From the NCBI GenBank assembly GCA_001797935.1, contig MGQT01000063.1, positions 1 to 24,321 on the forward strand: a DNA stretch of 24,321 nucleotides, given 5' to 3'. Shown here piece after piece: positions 15,088-21,673 of the stretch (within the stretch, counting starts at the first letter, position 1; the number at the start of each line of letters is the position of its first letter). The stretch is from Deltaproteobacteria bacterium RBG_16_54_18 (GTDB lineage Bacteria > Desulfobacterota > B13-G15 > RBG-16-54-18). The translations under genes were made by a program, and so were the position numbers. The notes beneath the pieces are model-generated. The model was not told where the DNA came from. It worked only from the letters and a program-made list of their open reading frames with translations, and searched no databases.

Positions 15088-15117
15088 GCCCTCTCCCCAC
15101 TAACGTGGGGCGAGGGC
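15088..15117. repeat. Hairpin of the CCCTCTCCCC intergenic type
   Basis: GCCCTCTCCCCAC (15088-15100) and GTGGGGCGAGGGC (15105-15117) form a 13-bp stem with one mismatch and a TAAC loop, preceded by a pyrimidine-rich CCCCTCACCCC run. This composition is common among dispersed intergenic repeats of many bacterial genomes. It lies downstream of radC on the minus strand and could also stop transcription weakly, but no T-run follows. Confidence 0.65.
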
Positions 15118-15217
15118 ACTATTTGAATTGCAACACAGTCTCCCAAGGGAAATTACATGAACATTGAATTCGGTAATCCCTTCAACACCTCACCTTTTTT
15201 AGCGGATGACGGTCAAC

Positions 15218-15931
15218 TTAGCGTCCTTGGTGCAGCCTCCCTTGATCGGCAAAGCTGTAGTAGCGCCCCTGCCCGATGATGAGGTGATCGAGCACCGAGA
15301 TGCCGAGGAGCCTTCCCCCCTCGACCAATCTGGCGGTAATATCGTCGTCCTCCCGGCTCGGCGCGGGGTCGCCGCTCGGGTGATTGTGCACGAGGATCAG
15401 CGAGGCGGCGGATTCCCTGACCGCCGGGGTAAAGGCCTCCCGGGGATGCACCAGGGCGCTGCTTAAGGTCCCCTCAGAGATCTTCTCTTCCCTGATGACC
15501 TTGTTTTTACTGTCCAAGAGCAGAATAAAAAAACATTCCCTTTTTTTATCGTGCAGGCGCTCGTGAAAATGCGCAAAGACATCCGCGCTGCGCGACAGGC
15601 ACGCTCCGGGCAGGACCTTCTCGGTCGCGAAGCGGCGGGAGATCTCCAAGGCCGCCTTGACGGCCGCGGCCTTGGCCGGGCCGATCCCCTTCACGGCGCA
15701 CAATTCCGTCGCCGTCGCCGCGGCCAGGGCGCGGAAATTCTTAAATTTCGTTATGAGCAGGCGGGCATGATCGAGGGCGGTGCTGCCGCTTGTCCCATCG
15801 CCGGTCCTCAAGATAATGGCCAGCAGCTCCGCATCGGAGAGGGCCTCGGGGCCGCGCTCCAGGAGCTTTTCACGGGGGCGGTCGCCTTCCGGCCATGCGG
15901 TAATGGGAAACGAGCCCTTCTTGCCCTGCAT
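15218..15931 (-). CDS. radC: RadC family protein (JAB/MPN domain)
   Basis: A 237-residue protein of normal RadC length. It has an N-terminal region with helix-hairpin-helix VKGIGPAKAAAVKAA (about residues 80-94). The C-terminal JAMM metal site comprises Glu153 in SEGTL, HNHP (His182 and His184) and the downstream aspartate in PSREDD (Asp195). The name comes from a supposed repair role that was later withdrawn; the true function is unknown, and relatives are common in mobile elements. Start ATG 15931 with AAGGACGGGGG upstream. It lies 54 bases after gpsA on the same strand, probably co-transcribed. Confidence 0.93.
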   Translation of the reverse strand: MQGKKGSFPITAWPEGDRPREKLLERGPEALSDAELLAIILRTGDGTSGSTALDHARLLITKFKNFRALAAATATELCAVKGIGPAKAAAVKAALEISRRFATEKVLPGACLSRSADVFAHFHERLHDKKRECFFILLLDSKNKVIREEKISEGTLSSALVHPREAFTPAVRESAASLILVHNHPSGDPAPSREDDDITARLVEGGRLLGISVLDHLIIGQGRYYSFADQGRLHQGR

Positions 15932-15985
15932 ACCCCCGTCCTTTCAAACACCCGTCGCACGCCGTAGTCTTGATCCCCGTAGGGG

Positions 15986-16972
15986 TCACACCATAAATTG
16001 ATACACCGCCGCGTGCGGGTCGCCCCCCTCGTAGAGGACGCGATAGAGTTGCTCCACGATGGGGAGCGCCAGCCGGAACTCTTTGCCTACCTTGTAGGCG
16101 ACCTTGGTCGCCTTGATCCCTTCTATCACCTGGCCGATCTCTTTTTGCGCCTGTGCGAGAGAAAGGCCTTCCCCGATTTTTTCGCCGAACCTGCGGTTGC
16201 GGCTGTGTTCGCTCGTACACGTTACCATGAGGTCTCCCAAGCCGGAGAGCCCCATGAAGGTCAGGGGATGGGCCCCCAGGGTGCTGCCGAGCACGGAAAG
16301 CTCCTCTAAGCTCTTGGTGATGACCGAGGCCTTGGTGTTGACCCCCATATGCAACCCGTCGCAGATCCCTGCCCCGATGGCGTAGACATTCTTGAAGGCC
16401 CCTCCCAGTTCCACCCCCGCCAAATCCTCGTTGACATAGAGCCGGAAAAAGGGGGTCTCGAAGATCTCTTTGACTTTGTGTGCGTGCCGGATATCGTGGG
16501 CGGAGATCTCCACGGCCGTGGGGAGCTTGCGCACCAACTCCGAAGCGATGGACGGCCCGGAGACGGCAACGATGCCGTTGCTCACCTCGCGGGTCAGCTC
16601 TCCCTCGAGGACCTGCGACATCCTGAGCTCCGTCTCCACCTCCAGCCCCTTGGCAAAATCGACGACGTATACGCCGGAAGCGAGGTGCGCGGACATAAGA
16701 CCGCCTACCGTGCGCACGGCATGGGAGGGGACGGCAAGGGCAACGACCTCGGCCCCCGCAATGGCCGCCTCCATTTCCTGGGAGACCTCGATCTCGGGAG
16801 GGATATAGTGGCCGGGGAGGTAGCGGGGGTTTTCCCGTCCCTGGCGAATGGCCTCGGCCACGTCCGCCTCGATCGTCCAGAGGCGAACCGCGTGCCCTTT
16901 TTCCGCCATCATCAAGGCCAGGGTCGTGCCCAAATTTCCCGCGCCGATAATGGCTATCGTGGTCCTGCTCAT
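15986..16972 (-). CDS. gpsA: Glycerol-3-phosphate dehydrogenase [NAD(P)+]
   Basis: A 328-residue cytoplasmic enzyme that reduces dihydroxyacetone phosphate to sn-glycerol 3-phosphate for phospholipid synthesis. The Rossmann motif IGAGNLGTTLA is at about residues 9-19. Further family pieces are SGPSIASE, AGVELGGAFKNVYAIGAGI with the catalytic lysine, and GLSGLGDLMVTCTSEHSRNRRFG. The start at ATG 16972 is preferred: GAGGAG lies seven bases upstream, whereas an in-frame ATG at 16996 has no binding site and would overlap the likely promoter. The frequent neighbour plsY is not present. Confidence 0.95.
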   Translation of the reverse strand: MSRTTIAIIGAGNLGTTLALMMAEKGHAVRLWTIEADVAEAIRQGRENPRYLPGHYIPPEIEVSQEMEAAIAGAEVVALAVPSHAVRTVGGLMSAHLASGVYVVDFAKGLEVETELRMSQVLEGELTREVSNGIVAVSGPSIASELVRKLPTAVEISAHDIRHAHKVKEIFETPFFRLYVNEDLAGVELGGAFKNVYAIGAGICDGLHMGVNTKASVITKSLEELSVLGSTLGAHPLTFMGLSGLGDLMVTCTSEHSRNRRFGEKIGEGLSLAQAQKEIGQVIEGIKATKVAYKVGKEFRLALPIVEQLYRVLYEGGDPHAAVYQFMV

Positions 16973-16996
16973 CTCCCTGCTCCTCAGTGGCTTCAT

Positions 16997-17025
16997 AGCT
17001 TAGCAAAATCGCCGCGATAAAGCAA
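16997..17025 (-). promoter_or_regulatory. Possible gpsA promoter
   Basis: On the minus strand, TTGCTT and TAAGCT stand 17 bases apart, matching sigma-70 spacing with imperfect hexamers. Transcription would start near 16990, just upstream of the GAGGAG that serves ATG 16972. It lies within the same divergent spacer as the promoter of the zinc-ribbon gene at 17055-17083. Confidence 0.35.
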
Positions 17026-17054
17026 ACGCAGATGCCTGCGACGCGCGCGCCGCT

Positions 17055-17083
17055 TTGACATCCGGATGGCGGTCTGTTATAAA
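17055..17083 (+). promoter_or_regulatory. Consensus sigma-70 promoter P1 of zinc-ribbon gene 1
   Basis: TTGACA (17055-17060), 17 bases, TATAAA (17078-17083). The -35 box lies 57 bases before the ATG at 17112, the same distance as in the two paralogous copies downstream. The context TTTGACATCC is shared among all three. The near-perfect hexamers suggest strong, constitutive transcription. Confidence 0.8.
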
Positions 17084-17111
17084 GGCGCTAGTAAGCGAGA
17101 GGAGCCGGGGA

Positions 17112-17636
17112 ATGAAGTGCCCTGCATGCGGGAGAAGGACCCTCGCCAACATCGGTGTCTGTAAGTTCTGCGGGGCCGGCACGCCGCCGCGGATACGGCT
17201 GTCCCTGCGGTTCGCGCCGCGCTTCCTGATCGCGCTCCTTGCCCGTTTATCGCCGAAAGGCAGATTTATCGCCGGCCTCGTGTTGCTCGCGCTGCTCTGT
17301 TTTATCCTCGTCTTTTTCGTCCTACCGGGAAGGAGATTCCGCGCGGTGGACCCGAAACTGCTCGGTCACCAGATCGCCATAGAAAAGATCACGGCCGGCA
17401 AGGAGATCGCCGCAAACGCCGTGTTCGGTAGGGTCATCGGCTCCCACCGGCAGGAGACGGGGGAAGGGACGATGACGGGGAAGAGCCTCAACACAGGGGA
17501 GATATATACCTTCTCGGTAGGAGGGTATACGAGCTATCATCCCCGCCGCTATCCCGCCCTCGGCGAGGAGGTAAAGGTGTATTACCATACCGACGAGGGA
17601 GTCGTGAAGGCCACGCAGGTGCAAATAGGCCGCTGA
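17112..17636 (+). CDS. Uncharacterised zinc-ribbon, single-TM protein (copy 1)
   Basis: A 174-residue protein I do not recognise by name. Cys3, Cys6, Cys17 and Cys20 (CPAC and CKFC) form an N-terminal zinc ribbon. One hydrophobic helix spans about residues 52-72. The C-terminal part (about 103-174) is rich in beta-forming residues, with the pattern KSLNTGEIYTFSVGG, YHPRRYP, GEEVKVYY and VKATQVQI; a small barrel is possible. It is clearly homologous to the protein at 21923-22429, most strongly in this C-terminal domain. ATG 17112 has GAGAGGAG eight bases upstream and a consensus promoter. The topology is probably ribbon inside and the domain outside, which is inference. Confidence 0.85.
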   Translation: MKCPACGRRTLANIGVCKFCGAGTPPRIRLSLRFAPRFLIALLARLSPKGRFIAGLVLLALLCFILVFFVLPGRRFRAVDPKLLGHQIAIEKITAGKEIAANAVFGRVIGSHRQETGEGTMTGKSLNTGEIYTFSVGGYTSYHPRRYPALGEEVKVYYHTDEGVVKATQVQIGR

Positions 17637-17742
17637 GCTTTTGTATGTCCTTCGGCGTCGATTGATTGTCGCCGACTGCTGAAAGCCCCGGTGTTGCCTT
17701 TGCAAAAAAATATTTTTTCCCCCGAACATCATCGTACCGGAC

Positions 17743-17894
17743 CGTGTGCGGGGATGGTTTGACATCCCCAAGGTGCTTTGGTATAAACGATTGAAACCCT
17801 CGTAAGGAGGTTTATATGCAATGTCCCCAGTGCGGCAAGGAGACGGCTGCGGGTGATCAGCGGTGCAGCGCGTGCGGCCATGAATTAACCAAGG
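17743..17894 (+). repeat. Direct repeat, left copy (promoter plus zinc-ribbon 5' end)
   Basis: From about 17753 to 17894 this segment aligns without any gap to 21860-22001 (constant offset of 4107); similarity fades over the ten or so bases upstream. The repeat includes the promoter, ribosome binding site and first 26 codons of a zinc-ribbon gene. In the coding part there are 4 differences in 79 bases, all synonymous. In the 63 bases upstream I count 12 differences and no indels. The pair brackets the minus-strand Fe-S cluster genes. Confidence 0.9.
17759..17787 (+). promoter_or_regulatory. Consensus sigma-70 promoter P2 of truncated copy
   Basis: TTGACA (17759-17764), 17-base spacer, TATAAA (17782-17787), 57 bases before ATG 17816. 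It is almost identical to the promoter at 21866-21894. Despite truncation of the gene it serves, both hexamers are intact. Confidence 0.8.
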
Positions 17895-17971
17895 TGCCGG
17901 ATCCAATTACCGGCTCCTTTTTATCGAATCTGTACAGCATCTTCTTGCCCTCCCGAACAAGTTGCGTATGA
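17816..17971 (+). pseudogene. 3'-truncated zinc-ribbon gene (51 codons)
   Basis: The reading frame starts MQCPQCGKETAAGDQRCSAC, identical at protein level over 26 residues to the start of the complete gene at 21923. It then breaks into 25 unrelated residues and stops at TGA 17969-17971. The transmembrane helix and C-terminal domain are lost. Promoter, AAGGAGG and ATG are intact, and a terminator-like hairpin follows inside the frame at 17893-17922, so a short transcript of roughly 130 bases may be made. It may be a remnant, a free-standing zinc-ribbon peptide of 51 residues, or an RNA. The break coincides with the edge of the Fe-S cluster region. Confidence 0.75.
17893..17922 (+). terminator. 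Intrinsic terminator-like hairpin inside the truncated copy
   Basis: GGTGCCGG (17893-17900) and CCGGCTCC (17910-17917) form an 8-bp stem with one T-T mismatch and a 9-base loop, followed at once by TTTTT (17918-17922). It begins exactly where similarity to the intact paralogue ends. If active, it would end the transcript from the promoter at 17759-17787 before the stop codon. Confidence 0.55.
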
Positions 17972-17975
17972 CCGC

Positions 17976-18374
17976 TTATATTTCATTGCTGCATTCTTTC
18001 GTTAAGTTTTTTTCAAAGTAGTCCAAAATGGCCTTTCTTAACCCGGCAGCCCCTAAATTCGAACAGTGGAGCTTGGCCTCCGGTAAACCGTCAAGCGCCT
18101 CCACAATATCATCTTCCGAGACCATCAATGCATCGTCGATACCTTTACCGATAGCAAGCTCCGTCATGGCGCTGGCGCAAGCGATTGCCGCGCCGCACCC
18201 CCGTATCTGGAACTTTACATCAGTGACTTTGTCCCGTGCCACTTTGATGAAAACCCTTAATACATCTCCGCAATTCTTATCTCCGATCTCGCCGATTCCG
18301 TCGGCATCCTCAATGACTCCGGCGTTCCTCGGATTTTTGAAATGTTCCAATACCTTTTCGCTGTATTCAATCAT
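17976..18374 (-). CDS. IscU/NifU-like Fe-S cluster scaffold
   Basis: A 132-residue protein with the U-type scaffold layout: Cys35 and Asp37 in GDKNCGD, Cys60 in RGCGAAIA, and Cys104 in KLHCSNL. These are the three ligands that hold a nascent [2Fe-2S] cluster. The LPPVK sequence that HscA recognises in classical IscU is replaced by LPEAK, so it probably works without HscA/HscB; no chaperone genes are nearby. ATG 18374 is chosen because GAAGAGG precedes it and the family N-terminus (YSEKVLEHFKNPRN) begins there. The last gene of the minus-strand cluster, it ends 5 bases from the truncated zinc-ribbon frame. No cysteine desulfurase is present in the window. Confidence 0.88.
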   Translation of the reverse strand: MIEYSEKVLEHFKNPRNAGVIEDADGIGEIGDKNCGDVLRVFIKVARDKVTDVKFQIRGCGAAIACASAMTELAIGKGIDDALMVSEDDIVEALDGLPEAKLHCSNLGAAGLRKAILDYFEKNLTKECSNEI

Positions 18375-18570
18375 ACTCTTTACCTCTTCGGGGAATATTT
18401 TTTTATCGTTATAAACCCGACCGATCCCGCCCTTCTCCGTTGTCTGAAGTTTGCCCTTGATCACCGTCGCGTAGATCGTGTTCTTGCGCAATCTTTTTAA
18501 ATCGTTCGCGAGACCGCCACCGCATTGAAAAGGCGGTTTTTAAGGACATGATATTTTCTTGCAAATATTT

Positions 18571-19503
18571 TCAACCGGTAAATTCATATTTTGTCCCCGC
18601 GGTATTAAGGATGAGCTGTCCGGGCATAGCATGAGCCAGATGCGTGATCGCCTCAAATCCCGTGCAATGGGCCGGAATCACGTAATCGGGCGCTATCGCC
18701 TTGATATCCGAGACGGTTTTCTCTATTATTTCCGGCGTCGCGTTGATGAGATGAAATCCCCCTATCACCGCGTGGACTTTCTCGATACCGCTCACGGTCT
18801 GAGCATGCCGCACGGTATTGACGATGCCTCTATGAGCGCAACCGGACAGGATAACCAGTCCCTTTTCTTTAACGTTGCACACGACAGCCTGCTCGCCCGT
18901 GAAATAATCTTGCTCGAACGCGTTCTCTCTTTGAATAAGAAGGTTCGCTGAACCCCGTTCATAGCTGGTAACACGCTCTATCGCGCCGGTAAGACAACAG
19001 CCGGGTATCACTTCAACGAATTCCCTGACCTCTACCATCTCCGCGCTGTCGAGTCGTTCTATTGCCTCCCTATCCAAATGGCCAAGATCAATCAGATCAT
19101 CGCTTCCGGGACGGCGCGAATATCGGTGTGCAAAGGCCTCTTCCCCTACATAGAAGGGAGTCGTTGGTCTTGCTCGTTCCAGTATAGCCAACAGGCCGCT
19201 GAAGTGATCGAAGTGACCGTGGCTTAATCCGAAGGCATCGACCTTGCCGACATCAATGCCGAGAAGTTCCATGTTGTTAATAATACCCACGGGGTCGAGC
19301 CCGTAGTCGAACATGAAAAATCGGGATTCTCCGTTAATAACGGTCTCCAGGTGGCACGACAAACCATGTTCTGCATGCATGGAGGCGCCGGGGGAGGCGC
19401 GAAAACGTTTGCCCACGGGAGGATCGGGCCTTAAGGCGTCGTAGTAATTGTCTGTGATGATCGTGAGCGTAAGTCTATCGACTGCTAAAAATTCCGTTCT
19501 CAT
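18571..19503 (-). CDS. Metallo-beta-lactamase-fold hydrolase (COG1237-like)
   Basis: A 310-residue protein. Metal ligands are visible as LSHGHFDH (about 93-100), GCAHRGI (221-227), GGFHL (249-253) and PAHCTG (278-283), all typical of the MBL subgroup that includes archaeal beta-ribofuranosylaminobenzene 5'-phosphate-related enzymes. The substrate cannot be told from the sequence. ATG 19503 is chosen; AGGAGGTG lies about ten bases upstream. A TTG at 19512 is in frame but too close to that site. It lies between the Mrp ATPase and the IscU-like gene on the same strand, suggesting a linked role, although such hydrolases are often found beside NifX/Mrp genes without known function. Confidence 0.85.
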   Translation of the reverse strand: MRTEFLAVDRLTLTIITDNYYDALRPDPPVGKRFRASPGASMHAEHGLSCHLETVINGESRFFMFDYGLDPVGIINNMELLGIDVGKVDAFGLSHGHFDHFSGLLAILERARPTTPFYVGEEAFAHRYSRRPGSDDLIDLGHLDREAIERLDSAEMVEVREFVEVIPGCCLTGAIERVTSYERGSANLLIQRENAFEQDYFTGEQAVVCNVKEKGLVILSGCAHRGIVNTVRHAQTVSGIEKVHAVIGGFHLINATPEIIEKTVSDIKAIAPDYVIPAHCTGFEAITHLAHAMPGQLILNTAGTKYEFTG

Positions 19504-19677
19504 CTTTTGCAACCACCTCCTGCTGAGCAGGGAGGGGTATCGCGGCGCTCCTCATTGCCGCGGCACGTTTTTCCTCTCTGCCCGCCGCTGCGTCATCCAT
19601 TTCATACAAGGGTATAAGAGAAATCCCTTCCTCCCTGCTCTCCGCAGAGGCAGAGGATTTTTTTTCATACGGTTTCT

Positions 19678-20562
19678 CTATCTCTTTAAACCAACGAACT
19701 CCTTGCAGCGATCGGCTATTTGTCTGAAGACCCTGGCTGCTTCGGCATCAGGAGAAGCTATGACAAATGGTATTCCTTTGTCACAATCGCTGACCATCTC
19801 CGGGTCGATAGGAATCCTCCCAAGAAAGGGAACGTGCAGATCATGGGCAGCTTTTTCACCTCCGCCGATCTTAAAAAGGGGAATCTCTTTATGGCAGTGA
19901 GGACACTCCAACCCACTCATATTTTCGACAATCCCGATCACCGGAATATTGAGCATTCGGCTGAAGGTAACCGCTTTTCGGGAATCGAGCAGGGCTACAT
20001 CCTGCGGTGTTGTCACCACGATCGAACCGTCCACCTTTTTGATCAGATGAGCGACACTGAGCGGCTCGTCTCCCGTTCCGGGGGGAAGATCGACAACGAG
20101 AAAATCAAGATTTCCCCACTCCACCTCTCCTATAAATTGGCTGATGGCACTGTGTTTGAGAGGGCCTCTCCAAACCACGGCATTATCTCGATCACCGATG
20201 AAAAAGGCGGTAGACATAACCTTTAAATTTGGAAGGGCCTCAACAGGTCTCATTCCACCATTGGATTCAACCACGGGCCGGGATTCGATTCCCAGCATCT
20301 TGGGAATGTCGGGCCCATGGATGTCGGCATCGAGCAGCCCGACCTCGAAGCCGTCCATGGAGAGGGCAACCGCGAGGTTGGTCGATACCGAGCTTTTCCC
20401 GACGCCGCCTTTTCCGCTCATGACGAGAATACGATGTTTGATATGGGAAAGTTTGGAATTCAACCTCTCTTGGGCATGGGCCTCTTTTTCCTGCTGGGTG
20501 CACGAGTTGGATTGGTTACAGGTCTCGCAGGTTGCACCGCCTACGCATTGTTCCTTTTCCAT
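19678..20562 (-). CDS. Mrp/NBP35-type P-loop ATPase, Fe-S carrier
   Basis: A 294-residue cytoplasmic ATPase of the Mrp/ApbC/NBP35 family. The N-terminus has four cysteines (6, 12, 15, 21) that can bind a cluster. The deviant Walker A GKGGVGKSS is at about residues 50-58. DADIHGPDIPKMLG and VDLPPGTGDEPLS follow. The central ECPHC pair (Cys220, Cys223) is expected to bridge a cluster across the dimer. Proteins of this kind carry and transfer Fe-S clusters. ATG 20562, with AAGGAG about 12 bases upstream. It lies downstream of the NifX-like gene with a 145-base spacer and upstream of the MBL-fold gene. Confidence 0.93.
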   Translation of the reverse strand: MEKEQCVGGATCETCNQSNSCTQQEKEAHAQERLNSKLSHIKHRILVMSGKGGVGKSSVSTNLAVALSMDGFEVGLLDADIHGPDIPKMLGIESRPVVESNGGMRPVEALPNLKVMSTAFFIGDRDNAVVWRGPLKHSAISQFIGEVEWGNLDFLVVDLPPGTGDEPLSVAHLIKKVDGSIVVTTPQDVALLDSRKAVTFSRMLNIPVIGIVENMSGLECPHCHKEIPLFKIGGGEKAAHDLHVPFLGRIPIDPEMVSDCDKGIPFVIASPDAEAARVFRQIADRCKEFVGLKR

Positions 20563-20707
20563 GTTATGAATATTCTCCTTATTCTGTAGTCCCTTCTCGG
20601 GGGGCAGAAGTCACTCTTGCCTTGCGCACCAAAAGCATGCACAAAGCCATCGTGTTCTTATTTGTATATCGATGATATAACCCTATCTGTTTCTTTTCGG
20701 GCTTTTT
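20563..20707. other. AT-rich spacer between the NifX-like gene and the Mrp gene
   Basis: This 145-base stretch on the minus-strand operon has no gene or clear promoter pair. It is visibly richer in A and T than the flanking coding sequence. It may hold a weak internal promoter or an mRNA processing site; nothing specific was recognised. Confidence 0.4.
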
Positions 20708-21082
20708 CTAATGTCCGCATCCTCCCTGGTGGGATCGACAGGCATCTAACGGCGAAAGTTCTTGCAGCTTGTTTTCGATCAACAGGCCCAAATTCTCTTT
20801 AACCGTTGGGGCAGCTGCCGCATAGACTTTCACCCCCATGGCATTCAACTTGTTGATGGCGCCGGATCCTATCCCTCCGACAACCATTGCATTCACGCTA
20901 TGGCCGTCAAGGGCCATGATCGGATTGCAGGCACCGTGGACGTGATTGAGGTCCTTATTATTTACCGTGAGGGGATCCTTCGTCGCGGTGTCGACAATGA
21001 TAAATGCCGGCGCCGAACCAAAATGATCATAAACCTTGCTTTCAATCCCTTGATCGCTGTGAACTGCAAAACCTACCTTCAT
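20708..21082 (-). CDS. NifX/NifB-C/ORP-like (MTH1175-type) cluster-binding protein
   Basis: A 124-residue protein of the dinitrogenase iron-molybdenum cofactor biosynthesis family. It begins MKVGFAVHSDQGIESKVYDHFGSAPAFIIVD and contains NHVHGACNP and VVGGIGSGAINKLNAMGVKVY. The family fold binds metal-sulfur clusters in NifX, NafY and the orange protein ORP. Here a C-terminal tail with Cys and His (CRSHQGGCGH) adds possible ligands. ATG 21082 has AAGGAG six bases upstream; an in-frame GTG at 21106 is less likely. No nitrogenase genes are in view, so a role in nitrogen fixation is not implied. Confidence 0.9.
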   Translation of the reverse strand: MKVGFAVHSDQGIESKVYDHFGSAPAFIIVDTATKDPLTVNNKDLNHVHGACNPIMALDGHSVNAMVVGGIGSGAINKLNAMGVKVYAAAAPTVKENLGLLIENKLQELSPLDACRSHQGGCGH

Positions 21083-21171
21083 GTTTTTCTCCTTTTTGTT
21101 ACTCACGTATTTTATTATTCGTCCCTACCGTCTTGCCGCCGTGAGAATACTTCGGCTGCCGTGCTTCGTGC

Positions 21172-21651
21172 TTACCGTTTCTGCGCGGCGCCACGCTCAC
21201 ACCTGCCTTGACTTCTTCCGAATCCCCTGGCATATCCTCTATCTTCTTCTGCCCGGTGGATGTTGTCGCTTTGGCAGGCAGGACAGTTTTTCGGTCTGCC
21301 CGTCCCATGGGATAACTCCCAGGAATGTTGGCACGCGTTACACCTGAATTTTTTCATAGCCGCCATTTCAAACTCACCCCCTTCGATCTTCAATGCCTTC
21401 CCTTTGACCAGCGTCTCCGCCACCTTTTTGTGCGCAGACTCGATAATCCGCCCGAAGGTTTGACGGGAGACGTTCATCTTTTCCGCTGCCCGTTCATGGT
21501 ATAAACCCTCAAGGTCGGCAAGCCTGATGGCCTCAAACTCGTCAACCGCGAGGATGACCTCTTCCAGCATGGAAAGGGGGATACCCCGTGGTTTGTAGTA
21601 GTTGCTTCCGGGCATGGAACCTACCCGCCTGCAATTTCTTGGTCTGACCAC
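21172..21651 (-). CDS. DUF134 HTH protein with C-terminal zinc ribbon
   Basis: A 159-residue protein. The DUF134 part (about 1-92) has RPRNCRRVGSMPGSNYYKP, DEFEAIRLADLEGLYHE and the helix-turn-helix AAEKMNVSRQTFGRIIESA. A zinc ribbon with Cys104, Cys107, Cys123 and Cys126 follows, then a tail rich in R and G. The GTG at 21651 is chosen: AAGGGGAG stands six bases upstream, the family N-terminus starts there, and a consensus promoter places transcription only about 15 bases before it. Longer frames would start upstream of the transcript. First gene of the cluster, so it may regulate it, itself included. Function unproven. Confidence 0.88.
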   Translation of the reverse strand: MVRPRNCRRVGSMPGSNYYKPRGIPLSMLEEVILAVDEFEAIRLADLEGLYHERAAEKMNVSRQTFGRIIESAHKKVAETLVKGKALKIEGGEFEMAAMKKFRCNACQHSWELSHGTGRPKNCPACQSDNIHRAEEDRGYARGFGRSQGRCERGAAQKR

Positions 21652-21673
21652 CGGCGTCTCCCCTTTGATTTTA

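Larger units (their letters stand above)
14915..15217. other. Gene-free spacer with three hairpins
   Basis: Between radC and the adenosine-kinase-like gene there is no convincing coding sequence. The stretch holds the 30-base palindrome (14943-14972), a bipartite stem (14984-15027) and a 13-bp near-perfect stem (15088-15117). AT-rich sequence at 15040-15075 lies between the second and third. The remainder (15118-15217) shows nothing recognisable. It resembles a cluster of dispersed intergenic repeats rather than a single regulatory site. Confidence 0.7.

Noticed and set aside
15870..17006. Minus-strand frame of 378 codons overlapping gpsA
   Set aside because: It lies in another frame of gpsA, is made mostly of G, R and P, and gpsA motifs are clear in the accepted frame.
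17322..17906. Long minus-strand frame that resembles another at 21756-22118
   Set aside because: The two resemble each other only because they are antisense to the duplicated promoter and zinc-ribbon region. Neither has coding features of its own.
18375..18491. N-terminal extension of the IscU-like protein from a TTG at 18491
   Set aside because: The 39 extra residues match nothing in scaffold proteins, and a good ribosome binding site precedes ATG 18374.
18513..18541. Hairpin ACCGCC/GGCGGT followed by T-run on + strand
   Set aside because: No plus-strand gene or promoter precedes it, the stem is only 6 bp with a 13-base loop, and on the minus strand, where the genes lie, there is no T-run after it.
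19480..19605. Small minus-strand frame of 41 codons before the MBL gene
   Set aside because: No ribosome binding site, it overlaps the MBL start in another frame, and its composition is not protein-like.
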